A DNA stretch of 64,000 nucleotides, from contig NZ_JAQGLA010000016.1 in the NCBI RefSeq assembly GCF_027853915.1, positions 50,947 to 114,946 of the forward strand, in the 5' to 3' direction. Below, piece by piece: positions 62,871-64,000 of the stretch. How positions within the stretch are numbered: position 1 is the stretch's first letter; each line of letters begins with the position of its first letter. Under the pieces are notes generated by a model. That model was not told the origin of the DNA. It worked only from the letters and a program-made list of their open reading frames with translations, and ran no database searches. The position numbers were made by a program, and so were the translations under genes. This DNA comes from Saccharopolyspora oryzae (GTDB lineage Bacteria; Actinomycetota; Actinomycetes; Mycobacteriales; Pseudonocardiaceae).

Positions 62871-63830
62871 GTGAGCACCGAGCAAGACTTCGTCGACGTT
62901 CGCGGCGTCGTCAGCTTCGTCGCGATCGCCTACCTGCCGGCCTGGCTGCTGACCTTGCCGCTGTGGCTGACCGGCGAAGGGCTGTCGTGGACCTGGGCAC
63001 CCGTCGTGCTGTTCACCATGATGTTCATGCCCGCGGTGGCCGCGCTGGTGGTGAACAAGTGGATCAGCCCGAAGCCGAAGCTGCTGCGCAGCGTCGGGCT
63101 GACCAATCCGGGCGGGATCAAGAAGTGGTGGCCGTACGTCCTGATCGCGTGGCTGGGGCCGCCGCTGGCGATGCTGCTCGCGCTGCTGGTCGGCGACCTG
63201 CTCGGCGTCTACCACGCCGACTGGACCGGTTTCTCCGGTCTGGCCGAGCAGTTCGGGTCGGGCCCGATCGGCGCCGAGCAGCAGACCTCGCCGGGGACGC
63301 TGGCGCTGATCCAGCTCGCCCAGGTCTTCGGGCTCGGCTGGTTGCAGGTCTTCTCGGCGCTGGGCGAAGAGCTCGGCTGGCGCGGCTACCTGGTGCAGGC
63401 CCTGCTGCCGCTCGGCCAGCCGGGCGCGTTCCTCACCACCGGTGTGCTGTGGGGGCTCTGGCACGCGCCGGTGCTGATCCTCGGGTTCAACTACCCGAAC
63501 GTGCCGATCGTGGTCGCGTTCATCATGATGCTCTGCTTCTGCGTCCTGGTCGGCACGCTGCTCGGCTGGCTCCGGCTCACCACCGGAAGCGTCTGGCCGC
63601 CGGCGATCGCGCACGGCTTCCTCAACGCCGCAGCCGGTTTGACCATCATCTTCGGCCAGGCGGGCCACCCGGTCGACAACGTGTCGGTCGGGCTGCTCGG
63701 CTGGAGCGGCTGGATCGTCCTCGGGCTGCTGATCCTGGTGCTGATGCTGTTCGGCAAGCTCCCGGTGACCTTCCCGGAGGAGAAGAAGCCCGGCCTCACC
63801 GCCGGCGTCAACCGCCGCAGCCGCCGGTGA
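62871..63830 (+). CDS. CPBP family intramembrane metalloprotease
   Basis: 319 aa with eight helices. Abi/CPBP motifs: EELGWRG (EExxxR), LWHAPVLIL (HxxxB-like) and AIAHGFLNAA (second His, Asn). These enzymes cleave or process membrane-bound substrates such as CaaX-like tails; in bacteria often linked to bacteriocin immunity. The GTG at 62871 has no ribosome site, but GCAGAAT 7 bp upstream fits a leaderless promoter. Repeat copy D starts after the stop. Confidence 0.9.
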   Translation: MSTEQDFVDVRGVVSFVAIAYLPAWLLTLPLWLTGEGLSWTWAPVVLFTMMFMPAVAALVVNKWISPKPKLLRSVGLTNPGGIKKWWPYVLIAWLGPPLAMLLALLVGDLLGVYHADWTGFSGLAEQFGSGPIGAEQQTSPGTLALIQLAQVFGLGWLQVFSALGEELGWRGYLVQALLPLGQPGAFLTTGVLWGLWHAPVLILGFNYPNVPIVVAFIMMLCFCVLVGTLLGWLRLTTGSVWPPAIAHGFLNAAAGLTIIFGQAGHPVDNVSVGLLGWSGWIVLGLLILVLMLFGKLPVTFPEEKKPGLTAGVNRRSRR

Positions 63831-63848
63831 CGCCCAGCAGTCTGATTA

Positions 63849-64000
63849 CCTTGGCTTTTGGTCTTCGTCTTTGATGCGCCGCAGGCGCATAGCCCACCCT
63901 CGGCGCTTGCACCGCCGCGGGTTCTCAGCGTTCGCCTGGCGAGGACGGCCCAGCCGCCGTGTATTGGCATACATAAGGGTGGGCACCCGGAGTCCAGGCG
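63849..64000 (-). repeat. Structured intergenic repeat, copy D (cut by window end)
   Basis: Minus orientation; only the right part lies in the window. Helix II CGCCTGG (63933-63939)/CCAGGCG (63994-64000), helix III GCCCA (63948-63952)/TGGGC (63980-63984), apical GTAT/ATAC, GGCGGTGC, and the small hairpin ATGCGCC/GGCGCAT are all present. It starts 18 bp after the CPBP stop. Confidence 0.9.

Overview
The window is high-GC actinobacterial DNA. The gene set (a mycobacterial-type single-chain Kgd, Scr1-type XRE regulators paired with DUF397 and DUF6879 proteins, an EspC/DUF1023 type VII secretion cluster, an SSI-family protease inhibitor, GTG/TTG and apparently leaderless starts) points to the Pseudonocardiales, most likely Saccharopolyspora or a close relative. 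That assignment is inference from gene content. No phage, plasmid or IS element was seen. Most of the window looks like chromosomal core and near-core DNA, with accessory patches at 1.2-4.6 kb, 31.6-33.2 kb and 43.5-49.2 kb.

Layout. 0-1.1 kb: threonine catabolism (tdh-kbl). 1.2-3.8 kb: EspC-like protein, DUF1023 alpha/beta hydrolase and lipoprotein, a possible type VII effector cluster. 4-5.7 kb: ABM-domain protein, DHFR-like reductase with a palindromic operator, small DUF6104-like protein. 5.8-9.5 kb: kgd. 9.9-15.8 kb: a fused heterodimeric-type ABC exporter and an ABC-2 export system. 16.9-21.8 kb: amino-acid carbon and nitrogen metabolism (PucR regulator, ald, a tandem glycine riboswitch, gcvH, sdaA). 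21.8-26.9 kb: SMR exporter/SDR with divergent TetR, DUF202 pair, SSI inhibitor, MHS transporter, VOC protein. 27-36 kb: acyl-CoA ligase, MerR regulator, flavin reductase, MFS, alpha-methylacyl-CoA racemase and acyl-CoA dehydrogenase. 35.8-42.4 kb: phosphodiesterase, DUF2236, glcDEF, HU protein. 42.6-49.2 kb: APH-fold kinase with a 14-codon leader, small proteins, XRE/DUF397 module, HAD, HIT, lipoprotein, orphan AbiEi with a decayed AbiEii. 49.3-52.8 kb: beta-oxidation fadA-fadB. 52.9-63.8 kb: secreted protein, TetR/FMO pair, M14 carboxypeptidase, MFS, class A PBP, CPBP protease.

How the parts fit. Glycine and serine flux recurs: tdh-kbl makes glycine and acetyl-CoA, the glycine riboswitch controls gcvH-sdaA, ald interconverts alanine and pyruvate, and glcDEF oxidises glycolate to glyoxylate. 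Fatty and branched acyl-CoA catabolism is the second theme. The promoters of the racemase/dehydrogenase operon and of fadA-fadB carry the same operator architecture (GTnACA-N7-TGTnAC) inside a TTGACT promoter, which suggests one shared regulator.

The most unusual feature is a dispersed intergenic element of about 200 bp, present in four copies (13.7, 28.9, 35.6 and 63.9 kb). Each copy lies within about 20 bp of a stop codon. Its long hairpin is kept by compensatory changes between copies. One copy has lost the hairpin module between two short direct repeats. I cannot match the element to a family I know.
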